From positions 1 through 64,000 of the forward strand of contig CAMGZM010000009.1 in assembly GCA_946183145.1 (NCBI GenBank): a stretch of DNA of 64,000 nucleotides. The letters are read 5' to 3'. This DNA comes from an uncultured Fretibacterium sp. (GTDB lineage Bacteria; Synergistota; Synergistia; Synergistales; Aminobacteriaceae). Made by a program: the position numbers and the translations under genes. Below are positions 63,418 to 64,000 of the stretch, piece by piece. How positions within the stretch are numbered: the stretch's first letter is position 1; every line of letters begins with the position of its first letter. Under the pieces are notes generated by a model, which was not told the origin of the DNA, did no database searches, and saw only the letters and a list, made by a program, of their open reading frames with translations.

Positions 63418-63771
63418 TTATTGCTTTCTTCTGAGTTCCCTTGCGATTTCTTTTGCTCTGTCAGGAAGGTAATCCGCTCTGTCATTCGTGGCCTTAGTGT
63501 ATGCTCTTGTGCGGCTGTAACCTTCATCCATGTATGCTTCTGCGTCATCATCACGTCCCCAGTCCACCCAGTTTTTTTGTTCATCGCTTAGGACTCTCCA
63601 CACTGCTTTTGACACGCTTCTTTTCAGGTCTGTATATACCCTGTTCAATCTTCTGTCAGCGCGCGCAAATTCTTCATTGCTCATCAGTTCGCCGTACTCC
63701 TCGTTGCTTGTGGCAAATGAAGGAACTGCGAGCAAAAATACGAGTGTTATAGCTGCGAGTAAACGTTTCAT
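63418..63771 (-). CDS. LprI-like (DUF1311) secreted protein
   Basis: 117 residues. Signal peptide 1-20 ('LAVPSFA'), then 'ADRRLNRVYTDLKRSVSKAVWRVLSDEQKNWVDWGRD', the L-N-x-x-Y ... L-x-x-x-Q-x-x-W-x-x-x-R-D pattern of the lysozyme-inhibitor LprI-type family. Periplasmic. It lacks the usual disulfide-forming cysteines. A lysozyme-inhibitor role is known only for a few members. Confidence 0.75.
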   Translation of the reverse strand: MKRLLAAITLVFLLAVPSFATSNEEYGELMSNEEFARADRRLNRVYTDLKRSVSKAVWRVLSDEQKNWVDWGRDDDAEAYMDEGYSRTRAYTKATNDRADYLPDRAKEIARELRRKQ

Positions 63772-63795
63772 GATGAAAAATCCCCCTTGTGTGAT

Positions 63796-64000
63796 TTATT
63801 TCACGGAATTATACAGCATTGGCCTTATGTAACCAATCATGTACAGACTTCCGCAGACGAGAGTCAAATCATTTCCATTCTTCACGGATTCTTTCACAGC
63901 GTCTGAAGGCTCATCAAACGCGCATAAATTCTCCCATGAAAATTTTTCAGCCGCCCTCATAAGCTCATCAGGTTTTGCGGCTCTTGCCATTCCCGGAACA
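63796..64000 (-). CDS. folC: Folylpolyglutamate/dihydrofolate synthase, C-terminal end (truncated by window)
   Basis: The last 68 codons of a gene entering from the right edge. 'VCGSLYMIGYIRP' matches the C-terminal FolC signature (G-S-L-Y-x-x-G-x-x-R), preceded by 'RAAKPDELMRAAEKF'. The M at 63990 in the track is internal. FolC adds glutamates to folates, and often makes dihydrofolate as well. Confidence 0.7.
   Translation of the reverse strand, partial: VPGMARAAKPDELMRAAEKFSWENLCAFDEPSDAVKESVKNGNDLTLVCGSLYMIGYIRPMLYNSVK

Noticed and set aside
61950-63584. 544-residue version of MgtE
   Set aside because: The extension overlaps the LprI-like gene; normal MgtE length and a ribosome site support ATG 63311.
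62821-63591. 256-residue plus-strand ORF
   Set aside because: Shadow of mgtE in the opposite frame; Ser/Arg-rich, no recognisable domain.

Overview
The window looks like chromosomal DNA of a Gram-negative, anaerobic, amino- and organic-acid-fermenting gut bacterium, most likely of the Synergistota. This is an inference from gene content. The window holds one TRAP transporter, one tripartite tricarboxylate (TctABC) transporter, two SLC13/DASS-type permeases, a 2-hydroxycarboxylate transporter with malic enzyme, several small-acid catabolic enzymes, and a secreted Cys-containing LRR protein. No rRNA, tRNA or CRISPR array was seen.

Layout. 1-4215 (minus): a window-truncated 21-residue LRR surface protein with a one-base frameshift, and two CsgG-like exported proteins. 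4392-9307: FAD oxidoreductase plus DASS permease, an RraA-family protein and an amidohydrolase. 9340-20925 reads as an accessory island: a structured 3' remnant resembling an IS200/IS605 end, a type I restriction-modification operon (hsdM-hsdS-hsdR plus a SprT/YgjP-like metallopeptidase), and divergently a one-module NRPS-like protein with a cysteine thioesterase and its own Sfp-type phosphopantetheinyl transferase. 20987-28194: TctABC, a DUF1932 dehydrogenase, a DUF6282 amidohydrolase-like protein and an SLC13 permease, with a divergent LysR regulator. 28388-32510: ribose/galactose-type sugar ABC transporter and a VOC protein. 32585-38059: P-loop protein, Mfd, a 3-hydroxyisobutyrate-dehydrogenase-like enzyme, Ddl. 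38121-38969: internally deleted TnpB. 39058-43998: malic enzyme, 2HCT malate/citrate-type carrier, an orphan binding protein, a membrane protein and an AEC permease. 44033-45024: two toxin-antitoxin-like modules. 45092-45649: lone type IV pilin-like protein. 45916-52513 (minus): aroE, TIM-barrel isomerase-like protein, aroD, HMG-CoA-lyase-like protein and a TRAP transporter, which together suggest quinate/shikimate uptake and breakdown. 52734-55360: an ADP-ribosylglycohydrolase-VWA fusion and a YaaW-like protein. 55693-57417: cysK-cysE. 57459-60759: polar amino acid ABC transporter and a second orphan binding protein. 60817-64000: radical SAM protein, heptamer repeat, MgtE, LprI-like protein and the 3' end of folC.

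The observation I consider most novel is that three SBP_bac_3-type binding proteins (41624, 59006, 59932) appear circularly permuted. Each carries lobe 2 and the usual C-terminal helix first, straight after the signal peptide, and the usual N-terminal lobe 1 last. Other points of interest are the Cys-thioesterase NRPS-like protein, the ADP-ribosylglycohydrolase-VWA fusion, the degenerate TnpB with a separate guide-RNA-like remnant, and the toxin-antitoxin pairs that share an identical leader.
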